Source of the DNA: JAVEVF01 sp034005175
Lineage (GTDB): Bacteria > Actinomycetota > Coriobacteriia > Anaerosomatales > SLCP01
Reading direction: 5' to 3'
Assembly (NCBI GenBank): GCA_034005175.1
Contig: JAVEVF010000015.1
Span: 1-25,630 of the forward strand
Length of the DNA: 25,630 nt
Part shown: in pieces, positions 15,196-21,733 of the stretch
Position numbering within the stretch: the first letter of the stretch is position 1
Layout of the letters: every line of letters starts with the position of its first letter
The notes under the pieces: generated by a model
What the model was told of the DNA's origin: nothing
The model's input: only the letters and a program-made list of their open reading frames with translations
Databases searched by the model: none
Translations under genes and position numbers: made by a program

Positions 15196-17102
15196 CCACG
15201 AGGCGCCACGCCGCACAGATCCGGTTCTCCACGCTTCTCGCGGGGCTTGTCGCGATCCTGTTGCTGACGTTGTTGGTGGCTCGCCCGGCATACGCGAAGA
15301 GCTACTCGATCGGGCCCGTGCGCATAACCGCCACCATCGCATCCGATGGTGCCATGCAAGTCGAGGAGCGGCGTACCTTTGACTTCTCGGGCGATTTCAC
15401 TTTCGTGTTCTGGACGCTCGATACATCCGGAGCGCAAGACATCCGAGTCGACGGGCTGAGCGGCCCCGAAGGTCCCTACGAGCTCACCGAGTCCCCCACG
15501 GCAGTCGATGACCGCCCGCCGGGGACCTACATGGTTGACGACCGTGGCGATGAGGTGGAGGTCCGTGCCTTCTTCCGGGCGTCTGATGAGGTGCGTGAGT
15601 ACACGCTGCGCTACACCGTCGAAGGCGCAGCAACGCGTTGGAGCGATACGGCTGAGCTGTACTGGAAGTTCATAGGTGACGCGTGGGAGACGCCGGTAAG
15701 CGACGTGGCTGTCGGCATCTGGCTTCCCAACCCCGGGGAGCCCGTGAAGGCAGGCGACAACGTACGCGCGTGGGCGCATGGCCCGCTGGAGGGCACAGTC
15801 ACCGTGGTGGAGGATCCAGCCTCGTCGGCGGGCCCTAGGCCCAGCGTGCCTGGCGATGTAGTGCTCGAGGTGCCGCAGGTGCCTGCTAACACGTTCGTCG
15901 AAACACGCATCACGTTTCCTGCCGAGTGGCTTGGTGAGGTGACCCCCGATCCGGCGTCCCATCGCGACCAGATTCTTGCCGAGGAGGCCAATCTCGCCGA
16001 GCAAGCCAACAAGCAGCGCGCGAAGGCACGCTTCGCCATCACGCTTTCCTGGATTGTTGTGAGCGTGCTGTCAGTGGGTGCGGTGGCACTGGCTGGCTGG
16101 CTCTTCCGCAAGTTCGGACGCGAGCACTCGGCGACGTTCACCGGCCAGTATTACCGTGACATCCCGCCGCAGATCAACCCAGCGCTCGCAGGGTTCATCT
16201 GGAACATGGGAAAGATCGGGGATGCCGAGGTGACAGCGACGGTGATGTCGCTCGTCAACCGTGGTGTGCTCTCGGTGAGCAAGGCGACAGTGGAGAAGAG
16301 GCGGCTCGTGGGCTCGAAGTCGGTGGAGACCTACGAGCTCAAGTTCGACCGCAGCAACTCGGCCAAGGCAGACGCCCTCGATGACGTGCTGCTTTCGTTT
16401 TGGTTCGACACGGTCGCCGAGGGCAGAGACACGCTCACTATCGAGGACCTGAAAGAGTACGCCAAGAAGCACGCACAGACGTTTGCGGCGAAGATGGACG
16501 ATTGGCGAAATGCCGTGCGTGAAGAGGCCGTGGAGCGCGGCTACTTGGAACCGAGCGGCACCTACGGCAGGACTGGCCTCATCGTGCTTGCCGGTGTCCT
16601 TGGCGTGCTCACGTTCGCGATGGCGAGCTGGACGGAGAACTACTGGCTGTTGCCCATCGGCTTGGCTGCAACGCTTGTGTGTCTCATCGTCGCGATGTTC
16701 ATGCCGAGGCGTAGCAGAGACGCCAACGAGCTTAACGCGGTGTACAAGGGGTTGCGCAACTACCTGCGAGACTTCAGTCGGCTGCACGAGGCGCCGCCGG
16801 GACACGTCGCGCTTTGGGAGCAGTACCTGGTGTACGCCACGGTCTTTGGCATCGCGAAGCAGGTGATCGAGCAGATGCGCGTGGCGGTGCCCGAGGTCTT
16901 GAACGATCCGGTGTTCGTGAGCGCGTACGGGTGGAGCCTCGATTCGGCGGGCAACCCTGCAGGCTTCACGGGGCTTGCCGCTGGGTTCTCCTCGGCCAGT
17001 TCCATCGCAGCCAGTCAGAACTCGTCGTCATCGGGCGGAGGAGGCGGTTTCTCTGGGGGTGGTGGCGGTGGCGGCGGCGGTGGCGGCGGTGGAGCCGGGT
17101 AG
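15192..17102 (+). CDS. DUF2207-family membrane protein with glycine-rich tail
   Basis: A 636-residue predicted membrane protein of the DUF2207 family, function unknown. An N-terminal signal peptide (about 11-35, STLLAGLVAILLLTLLVARPAYA) is followed by an extracytoplasmic beta-rich domain of about 240 residues (SIGPVRITATIASDGAMQVEERRTFDF). A membrane helix lies near 280-305, then a cytoplasmic domain, then two helices near 460-478 and 486-505, and the conserved LRDFSRLHEAPPGHVALWEQYLVYA-type region. The last 23 residues are almost all Gly and Ser, a tail seen in many DUF2207 proteins. ATG at 15192 overlaps the tadA stop (ATGA), implying coupled translation; an upstream ATG at 15144 would lie inside tadA. 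Family assignment is by overall architecture. Confidence 0.85.
   Translation: MTTRRHAAQIRFSTLLAGLVAILLLTLLVARPAYAKSYSIGPVRITATIASDGAMQVEERRTFDFSGDFTFVFWTLDTSGAQDIRVDGLSGPEGPYELTESPTAVDDRPPGTYMVDDRGDEVEVRAFFRASDEVREYTLRYTVEGAATRWSDTAELYWKFIGDAWETPVSDVAVGIWLPNPGEPVKAGDNVRAWAHGPLEGTVTVVEDPASSAGPRPSVPGDVVLEVPQVPANTFVETRITFPAEWLGEVTPDPASHRDQILAEEANLAEQANKQRAKARFAITLSWIVVSVLSVGAVALAGWLFRKFGREHSATFTGQYYRDIPPQINPALAGFIWNMGKIGDAEVTATVMSLVNRGVLSVSKATVEKRRLVGSKSVETYELKFDRSNSAKADALDDVLLSFWFDTVAEGRDTLTIEDLKEYAKKHAQTFAAKMDDWRNAVREEAVERGYLEPSGTYGRTGLIVLAGVLGVLTFAMASWTENYWLLPIGLAATLVCLIVAMFMPRRSRDANELNAVYKGLRNYLRDFSRLHEAPPGHVALWEQYLVYATVFGIAKQVIEQMRVAVPEVLNDPVFVSAYGWSLDSAGNPAGFTGLAAGFSSASSIAASQNSSSSGGGGGFSGGGGGGGGGGGGGAG
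17035..17100 (+). repeat. GGN-codon low-complexity tract
   Basis: Runs of GGC/GGT/GGA triplets encode the poly-glycine tail of the DUF2207 protein. The tract is prone to slippage in replication and sequencing. Confidence 0.8.
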
Positions 17103-17136
17103 GATTCGGCGCCGCGTGGGGTGTAGGATGTTCGCC

Positions 17137-17164
17137 TTGTGCGGACAATCTCTCATGCTATGGG
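17137..17164 (+). promoter_or_regulatory. Possible promoter of the 89-residue gene
   Basis: TTGTGC (17137-17142), 16-bp spacer, TATGGG (17159-17164) with an upstream TGC resembling an extended -10. Weak. Confidence 0.28.
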
Positions 17165-17218
17165 GGAAAACGGCCGAAGATTACGTCAGGACTGTCGCAT
17201 ATCGGGAGGGGCTAGCGC

Positions 17219-17488
17219 GTGCCCAACGAGCTCGCGGGCGAGATAGAAGCGGCCTTGCGGCCGGTCATCGGGACCGTGCTGGCGGCTGTCTCTGTCGATG
17301 TCGAGGTACGGCGCATCGGCAAGACGGTCGATAGCGTGGAGCGTACCGATGTGTCTGTGATCGCCGAGAACCTCGTCGAGGCGCTGCGTCTCGTTGTGGG
17401 CCCCAACCTTGCCGAATCCGCTGCCGAGCGCGTGCGCGAGCTCAGCCCTTCAGCGACCATCCCCGGGATCGTCGGCCCCCTCCAGTAG
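17219..17488 (+). CDS. Small protein of unknown function
   Basis: An 89-residue protein that I do not recognise. The GTG start at 17219 is supported by GGGAGGGG (17204-17211) with a 7-nt spacer. The sequence alternates hydrophobic and charged residues (ELAGEIEAALRPVIGTVLAAVSVDVEVRRIGKT begins in this style), suggests an alpha/beta fold with helix 28-70, and has no cysteine, membrane segment or known motif. Its last 39 bases overlap the 3' end of the convergent LigD polymerase gene. It sits 116 nt after the DUF2207 gene. Good ribosome site, normal base composition and an ORF filling the gap make it likely real, but no function can be given. Confidence 0.65.
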   Translation: MPNELAGEIEAALRPVIGTVLAAVSVDVEVRRIGKTVDSVERTDVSVIAENLVEALRLVVGPNLAESAAERVRELSPSATIPGIVGPLQ

Positions 17489-18451
17489 TTCAGCTCCGAC
17501 AGCGGCGAAGTGCTGGGGGCTCAGAGCCACGCGCGTGCGTTCGTAGTCGGGCCAGGGATCGCGGTGGTGCGCACGGGCGAGGCGCACCGGGACGCTCACC
17601 ATGTCAAACGCATGCGGGTCGAGTCCGGCGTCGAGCTCCTGCCACGTCACGGGCACTGACACCGGTGCGCCCGGACGTGCTCGGGGTGAGTACGCCGCGA
17701 TGGCGGTGGCACCGTGGCTGTTGCGCAGGTAGTCGATGAACACCCGACCAGGTCGCTCGGTCTTAGCCATGCGTACGGTGTAGCGTTCGGGCTGCCTTTC
17801 AGCGAGCTTGCTGGTGAGAGCGTGTGCGAACGCACGAACCTCAGCGTGTGTCTGCTTGGGCATGATGGGGCTCACGACGTGCAGGCCGCGGCCGCCTGTG
17901 GTCTTGGGAAACGCACCGAGACCGAGCGCGTGCAGCTCTCGCTGCACGGCGTGTGCCGTGACCACCACGTCATCCCAGGCGGTGCCCGGCCCGGGATCGA
18001 GGTCGAAGATGATGCGGTCAGGGGTCTCGGGGCTTTCGGCATGGCTGTTCCACGCGTGGATCTCAACGACATCGAGCTGCACGAGAGCGAGCAGCCCCTC
18101 CAGCCCATCGAGTGCGAAGTACGTGGCGGGGCCGGTGCGGTCGGTGACCTCAATGGTGCGAAACACCTCTGGAAAGCCGAGCGATTCAGGGTGCTTCTGG
18201 AAGAAGCAGTCGTCGCTCGGCCCACGCGGGCAGCGGACTACGCTCAGCGGTCGTCTTGCCAGGTCGGGAAGCATCGCGGGCGCCACGGTCTCAAAATAGG
18301 TGGCGAGCTGTGCCTTGGTGACAGGCGAGGCTCCTGAGGGGCCGGCCTCGAAGAGGGGCTTATCCGGGTTGGTGAGGCGGGGACGTGCGGCACGGTCGCC
18401 TTCTTGCGGCATGCGGGATGAGCGGGCGTGTGTGAGGCCGTCGCTGGTCAT
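17450..18451 (-). CDS. Stand-alone LigD polymerase domain (NHEJ primase-polymerase)
   Basis: An archaeo-eukaryotic primase-type polymerase that fills in ends during Ku-dependent non-homologous end joining. Seen: RPLSVVRCPRG, CFFQKH (82-87), the metal-binding pair D150-L-D152 (IIFDLDPGPG), KTTGGRGLHVV (183-193) that binds nucleotide phosphates, and third acidic residue D240 (VFIDYLRNSHGAT), then AYSPRARPGAPVSVP. At 333 residues it is the polymerase domain alone; the ATP-dependent ligase domain of full LigD is absent and no Ku gene is in the window. The ATG overlaps the stop of the LigD-phosphoesterase gene (ATGA). The 3' end overlaps the convergent 89-residue gene by 39 bases. Catalytic residues are intact. 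Confidence 0.93.
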   Translation of the reverse strand: MTSDGLTHARSSRMPQEGDRAARPRLTNPDKPLFEAGPSGASPVTKAQLATYFETVAPAMLPDLARRPLSVVRCPRGPSDDCFFQKHPESLGFPEVFRTIEVTDRTGPATYFALDGLEGLLALVQLDVVEIHAWNSHAESPETPDRIIFDLDPGPGTAWDDVVVTAHAVQRELHALGLGAFPKTTGGRGLHVVSPIMPKQTHAEVRAFAHALTSKLAERQPERYTVRMAKTERPGRVFIDYLRNSHGATAIAAYSPRARPGAPVSVPVTWQELDAGLDPHAFDMVSVPVRLARAHHRDPWPDYERTRVALSPQHFAAVGAELLEGADDPGDGR

Positions 18452-19038
18452 CGTTCCGCTGCGACCTGCTCGATGTCGCGTCCGCTCGCCACACTCTGTG
18501 GGCGCTCTTCGAGCACGTCATACTCGCTGTGCGGGCGCGCATGCTCGTCGCGCTCCTTGATGAGCAGCCAGTTGTCGCGTTTCTCGCCCGGTCTGGGCTT
18601 CAGGCGGATGAGCGCGTACCCACCCTGAAGCTTCTCGCCATCAAGCTCGAACTTGAGAGCGCCCGCGACAAGCCCTTCACGCGGGTCGGAGAAGGGTCGC
18701 CACGTGCCGCGGTCCCAGATGATGACTGTACCCGCGCCATACTCGCCGGGAGGGATGGTGCCTTCGAACGCCCCGTACTCGATCGGGTGGTCTTCTACGT
18801 GCACTGCGAGCCGCTTGTCGGCAGGATCGAGGCTCGGCCCCTTTGGCACTGCCCAGGAAAGAAGCACACCATCAAGCTCGAGGCGCAGGTCGTAGTGCAA
18901 GCTGCGTGCGGCGTGTTTGTGGATGACGAAGGAAAGATTCCCGCGATCAGCCCCGTGCTCGCCGATGTCCACCTTGCCAGCAGGCTCCGACGTGAGGGAG
19001 AAGTCGCGTTTGCGTTGATACTCATCGAGTGGTGCCAC
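18448..19038 (-). CDS. Stand-alone LigD 3'-phosphoesterase domain
   Basis: Trims 3' ribonucleotides and removes 3' phosphates at breaks before ligation in NHEJ. The known active-site residues of Pseudomonas LigD-PE fall at the same numbers here: H42, H48, D50, R52, K66, R76, H84 and Y88 (KHAARSLHYDLRLELDG, SWAVPKGPSLDP, LAVHVEDHPIEYG), with EGTIPPGEYGAGTVIIWDRG after them. The GTG at 19038 is preferred: AAGGGTGA lies 5 nt upstream and numbering then equals the family; GTG 19047, overlapping the previous stop, is the alternative. The open frame extends far upstream through another gene and a tRNA and is not coding there. Length 196 residues. It lies between a small membrane protein gene and LigD polymerase in one operon. 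Confidence 0.93.
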   Translation of the reverse strand: MAPLDEYQRKRDFSLTSEPAGKVDIGEHGADRGNLSFVIHKHAARSLHYDLRLELDGVLLSWAVPKGPSLDPADKRLAVHVEDHPIEYGAFEGTIPPGEYGAGTVIIWDRGTWRPFSDPREGLVAGALKFELDGEKLQGGYALIRLKPRPGEKRDNWLLIKERDEHARPHSEYDVLEERPQSVASGRDIEQVAAER

Positions 19039-19043
19039 TCGGC

Positions 19044-19454
19044 TCACCCTTGCCAGTGAGTGTGTGTGATGATCGTTTGTGATGGAGGCGGGTCCTCGGG
19101 CGGAGCAAGCGCATAGAGGATGAAGGACACTGCGCTCACGATGATCCCACCCCAAAACGCGGGCCAGAATCCATCCACCACGAAGCCGAGACCAAACCAC
19201 TGGCTTGAGACGTACGCGGCCATCCACAGTGTGAGCGCGTTGATGACGGGAAGCGCGAGCCCCAGCGTGAGTATGATGCACCCGCACGCGGCGAACTGCA
19301 GAACGGGGCGTAGGTATGCGTTGATGAGGCCGAGCAGCGCAGCGGTCACGGCGATGGCCACGTATGCGTTGCCCTCGACGGTGATGCCAGGCACGATGAA
19401 GACCGCGGCTACCAGCGCGATGGCCGTTATGATCCAGTGCAGAACGATTCTCAT
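19044..19454 (-). CDS. Phage-holin-4/YvlD-family small membrane protein
   Basis: A 136-residue protein with four hydrophobic segments (MRIVLHWIITAIALVAAVFIVPGI, YVAIAVTAALLGLINAYLRPV, IILTLGLALPVINALTLWMAAYV and FWGGIIVSAVSFILYAL). The order and the NAYLRPVLQ and NALTLW motifs fit the phage holin family 4 / YvlD group, which are mostly chromosomal and of unknown role, not true phage holins. The ATG at 19454 is chosen because the protein then begins like family members; the ribosome site is poor (GGGGA is 12 nt upstream). Its stop adjoins the LigD-phosphoesterase start, so it appears to lead that operon. No phage genes are nearby. Confidence 0.8.
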   Translation of the reverse strand: MRIVLHWIITAIALVAAVFIVPGITVEGNAYVAIAVTAALLGLINAYLRPVLQFAACGCIILTLGLALPVINALTLWMAAYVSSQWFGLGFVVDGFWPAFWGGIIVSAVSFILYALAPPEDPPPSQTIITHTHWQG

Positions 19455-19536
19455 AAAGAGGTGTATTCCCCATGAGGCGGCCTTTACCCGCGCACACCAG
19501 AGCGTGTTGTTGATTTGAAGGGTGACAACGCGCGCA

Positions 19537-19565
19537 TTGCCGCCTCCGTGTGTCCTCGGTATACT
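19537..19565 (+). promoter_or_regulatory. Promoter of tRNA-Ser(GGA)
   Basis: TTGCCG (19537-19542), 17-bp spacer, TATACT (19560-19565) preceded by TCGG. The same -35, spacing and -10 precede tRNA-Ser(CGA). The -10 ends 51 nt before the mature tRNA. Confidence 0.7.
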
Positions 19566-19616
19566 CGCCAATGCTGCTTTGCGCTGCCGCCCTCCGCTCG
19601 TCGGCCGCGCACATTC

Positions 19617-19710
19617 GGAGAGCTGGCCGAGCGGTTGAAGGCGCACGACTGGAAATCGTGTATACGAGCTTGAACTCGTATCGAGGGTTCGAATCCCTCG
19701 CTCTCCGCCA
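19617..19710 (+). tRNA. tRNA-Ser(GGA)
   Basis: A 94-nt class II tRNA with encoded CCA. Acceptor GGAGAGC/GCTCTCC, anticodon stem CACGA/TCGTG with loop CTGGAAA (anticodon GGA), a long variable arm with TACGAG/CTCGTA, and T arm GAGGG-TTCGAAT-CCCTC. It reads UCC and UCU. Confidence 0.95.
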
Positions 19711-19720
19711 GACATCAACT

Positions 19721-19751
19721 GCGGCCCCGGTGACCAAGATGCCGGGGCTGC
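19721..19751 (+). terminator. Hairpin after tRNA-Ser(GGA), terminator or attenuator
   Basis: GCGGCCCCGG (19721-19730) pairs with CCGGGGCTGC (19742-19751), ten base pairs with one G-U, loop of 11. No U-run follows (GTGTTAC), so termination may be partial; the MFS gene begins 26 nt later and may depend on read-through. Confidence 0.5.
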
Positions 19752-19777
19752 GTGTTACAGGGGAGGCTTACGCACCC

Positions 19778-21022
19778 ATGAGGAAACACCGCCTGGCCAT
19801 CGTGTTCGCGGTTGTTCTGGTGGAGATGATGGCCTTCAGCGTGGTGCTGCCCCTTCTGCCCTACCTTGCCGATGAGCTGGGGGCATCTAAGATCCAGATC
19901 GGTTTTCTGCTGGCTGCTTATCCGCTCGCACAGTTCTTCGGTGCGCCGTTGCTCGGCAGCATCTCCGACCGCATCGGGCGCAAGCCGGTACTGCTGTTCT
20001 CGGTGATCGGAACGGGTGGGAGCTTCGTTGTGCTGGCGCTTGCGCGAGCGCTGCCCATCCTCTTTGTGAGCAGGTTCGTGGATGGCATCACGGGCGGCAA
20101 CATCAATGTGGTGCAGGCTTACATCTCCGATGTCACGAACGAGGCCGAGCGGGGCAAGGCTCTCGGCATGATCGGCGCTGCGTTCGGGATCGGGTTTGTG
20201 ATCGGGCCAGCTACGGGGGGACTGCTCTCGGGCATCTCGCTCACTGCGCCTGCGTGGGCGGGTGCTGCGCTCTCGGCCATCAACCTTGTGCTTGTCGCGA
20301 CGTTTCTGCCCGAGTCGCTCTCCAGCGAGGACAGGGCGCACGCCGCTCGCCAACAGCGCAAGCTCTTCGATCTTCAGGCCCTGCGGCGCGCGCTGCGCCA
20401 CCCACGGGTGGGCCCCTTGCTCACGGTCCGCTCGGCCACGGCGATGTCCAGTGGGATCTTCGAGAGCACGTTCACGCTCTGGGCCATCGCGGCTCTCAGC
20501 GCCACCGCGAAGGTCAACGGCTTGCTGCTCGGGTATGTCGGTGTGCTCACGGTGGTTGTGCAGGTAGCGCTCATCGGCAGGCTCACGAAACGCTTCAACG
20601 ATGACCGGCTGCTCTTAGGAGCGGCGGCGCTCTGCGGGGCTTCATTGCTCACGTGGGGATTCGTGGGCAGCATCGCGGGGCTGCTCGTGCTCATGCCTGC
20701 CATCGCGCTTGCGTTCGGGGTGGGCGATACCGTGATGACAAGCGCGCTCAGCAAAGCGGTGGACCGGCGCGAAGTGGGCGGCACGCTCGGGATCCAGACG
20801 TCCATCCGAGGCCTCGCGCGCGTGCTCGGACCGGTCATCGGAGGCTTTCTGCTTCAGCGCGCCGATGTGTGGGCGCCGGGCGTGCTTGCAGGCGTCCTTT
20901 CACTTGCGGTGGTGCCGTACGCGTGGAAGGCGCTGTGCATCCGTCCCGGTAGCCGTCCGTGCGAGGAGCAGGAACGCGAGCTTGCCGAGCGTGCCGAGAA
21001 GGTCGCTGCAGGCGGAGTGTAG
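19778..21022 (+). CDS. MFS drug/metabolite transporter (DHA1, TetA-like)
   Basis: A 12-helix proton-coupled exporter of the major facilitator superfamily. Motif A is clear in the loop between helices 2 and 3 (GSISDRIGRKPVLLFS), and motif C-like glycine/proline spacing follows in helix 5 (GAAFGIGFVIGPATGGLLSG), which marks antiporters of the tetracycline/multidrug group. A central cytoplasmic loop (LSSEDRAHAARQQRKLFDL) separates the two six-helix halves. Length 414 residues is typical. The ATG at 19778 has GGGGAGG (19760-19766) at a long 11-nt spacing; upstream ATG 19739 lies inside the tRNA hairpin and has no ribosome site. The substrate cannot be told from sequence. It is flanked by two tRNA-Ser genes on the same strand. 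Confidence 0.9.
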   Translation: MRKHRLAIVFAVVLVEMMAFSVVLPLLPYLADELGASKIQIGFLLAAYPLAQFFGAPLLGSISDRIGRKPVLLFSVIGTGGSFVVLALARALPILFVSRFVDGITGGNINVVQAYISDVTNEAERGKALGMIGAAFGIGFVIGPATGGLLSGISLTAPAWAGAALSAINLVLVATFLPESLSSEDRAHAARQQRKLFDLQALRRALRHPRVGPLLTVRSATAMSSGIFESTFTLWAIAALSATAKVNGLLLGYVGVLTVVVQVALIGRLTKRFNDDRLLLGAAALCGASLLTWGFVGSIAGLLVLMPAIALAFGVGDTVMTSALSKAVDRREVGGTLGIQTSIRGLARVLGPVIGGFLLQRADVWAPGVLAGVLSLAVVPYAWKALCIRPGSRPCEEQERELAERAEKVAAGGV

Positions 21023-21034
21023 CGGATGCGCGCG

Positions 21035-21063
21035 TTGCCGCTGGGAGCGCGCGTCGGTATACT
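21035..21063 (+). promoter_or_regulatory. Promoter of tRNA-Ser(CGA)
   Basis: TTGCCG (21035-21040), 17-bp spacer, TATACT (21058-21063), identical in both hexamers and spacing to the tRNA-Ser(GGA) promoter. The -10 ends 41 nt before the tRNA. Confidence 0.72.
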
Positions 21064-21104
21064 ACGGCGTTGCCGCTCTCGGCAGGTCCGAGACGTGTCA
21101 TCGC

Positions 21105-21197
21105 GGAGGGGTGGCAGAGTGGTTGAATGCGGCGGTCTCGAAAACCGTTAGTCCGGTTACCCCGGGCTCGAGGGTTCGAATCCCTCCCCCTCCGCCA
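21105..21197 (+). tRNA. tRNA-Ser(CGA)
   Basis: A 93-nt class II tRNA with encoded CCA. Acceptor GGAGGGG/CCCCTCC (same as the TGA isoacceptor), anticodon stem CGGT/ACCG with loop CTCGAAA (anticodon CGA), long variable arm and T arm GAGGG-TTCGAAT-CCCTC. It reads UCG. Confidence 0.95.
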
Positions 21198-21266
21198 GTG
21201 AGACGCGAACGATGACTATCAGGTGGAAACGAGGCTTCTCGAAGTCCCGGCCACGGCCGCCGACCG

Positions 21267-21635
21267 TCACGAGCTCGTGCCGCACGTGCGGCTGGTGAGA
21301 GCCATGAGCTCGTTCGCGACTCTTCGCACAGTATCCGGTCGCAGACGGTAGTAGACCCACGACCCGCGCTTCTCACCCGAGACGAGTTCAGCGTCGATGA
21401 GAGCTTTCATGTGGTGAGAGACCGTCGATGGTCCGAGGCCGAGCTTCTCGGCGAACACGCAGGCGCAGACCTCGTCGGCGGAGCAGCAGCGAGAGTCGGT
21501 TTGGCCGGCACCGGACGCCAAGAGCGCAAGGATCTGGCGCCGCGCTTCGGAAGAGAGCGCCTTGAAGACGAGGTCGGTCTGCCCATCGGCCAGCAGCCGC
21601 TCCGTCTGGATGTGCGGCATCCTGGGTTCCACCAC
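21267..21635 (-). CDS. arsR: ArsR/SmtB-family metalloregulator
   Basis: A winged-helix repressor that leaves DNA on binding arsenite or a related metal(loid). The DNA-reading helix is near 63-82 (AEKLGLGPSTVSHHMKALI), followed by the wing GEKRGSWVYYRL. Four cysteines lie just before it: C50-C51 and C57-x-C59 (SRCCSADEVCACVF), a likely As(III) site; C59 sits where CxC of classical ArsR lies. The GTG at 21635 is chosen because AAGGAGG (plus 21642-21648) is 6 nt upstream; ATG 21620 has no ribosome site. Length 122 residues. Divergent from arsM with two inverted repeats between, so it should repress itself and arsM. Confidence 0.92.
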   Translation of the reverse strand: MVEPRMPHIQTERLLADGQTDLVFKALSSEARRQILALLASGAGQTDSRCCSADEVCACVFAEKLGLGPSTVSHHMKALIDAELVSGEKRGSWVYYRLRPDTVRRVANELMALTSRTCGTSS

Positions 21636-21641
21636 AGTCGG

Positions 21642-21648
21642 CCTCCTT
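21642..21648 (-). promoter_or_regulatory. Ribosome-binding site fixing the arsR GTG start
   Basis: AAGGAGG on the minus strand, a perfect Shine-Dalgarno 6 nt before GTG 21635; no comparable site serves the internal ATG. Confidence 0.8.
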
Positions 21649-21676
21649 GACACTTCGATACCCATCGAAATACTAT
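21647..21676 (+). promoter_or_regulatory. arsM promoter
   Basis: Perfect TTGACA (21647-21652), 18-bp spacer, TACTAT (21671-21676). Inverted repeat 1 fills nearly the whole spacer, so a bound repressor would block RNA polymerase. Confidence 0.82.
21654..21669. promoter_or_regulatory. ArsR operator, inverted repeat 1
   Basis: Perfect inverted repeat TTCGAT-ACCC-ATCGAA between the -35 and -10 of arsM and next to the arsR start point. Same layout as repeat 2 (TTCGA core, four-base centre). Confidence 0.75.
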
Positions 21677-21698
21677 CGCCTCACGAGGACTTCGACAA
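21670..21698 (-). promoter_or_regulatory. arsR promoter, face to face with arsM
   Basis: On the minus strand TTGTCG (21698-21693), 17-bp spacer, TAGTAT (21675-21670). Its -10 is the same stretch as the arsM -10 on the other strand; its -35 lies in inverted repeat 2. Confidence 0.6.
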
Positions 21699-21706
21699 TG
21701 GTCGAA
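21691..21706. promoter_or_regulatory. ArsR operator, inverted repeat 2
   Basis: Perfect inverted repeat TTCGAC-AATG-GTCGAA, flanked like repeat 1 by C before and AAT after. It overlaps the arsR -35 and the early transcribed region of arsM; the two centres are 37 bp apart. Confidence 0.75.
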
Positions 21707-21733
21707 ATGCGACGCTTGCTGAAAGGGGCCACA

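Noticed and set aside
19044..19454. Holin-like gene as a sign of prophage
   Set aside because: The family is widespread on chromosomes and no integrase, capsid, lysin or attachment repeat is near. Several tRNA genes here were also checked for duplicated 3' ends as integration marks; none was seen.
21031..21056. CGCGCG...CGCGCG repeat after the MFS gene as terminator
   Set aside because: The arms are short self-complementary GC words around the tRNA-Ser(CGA) -35, with no U-run.
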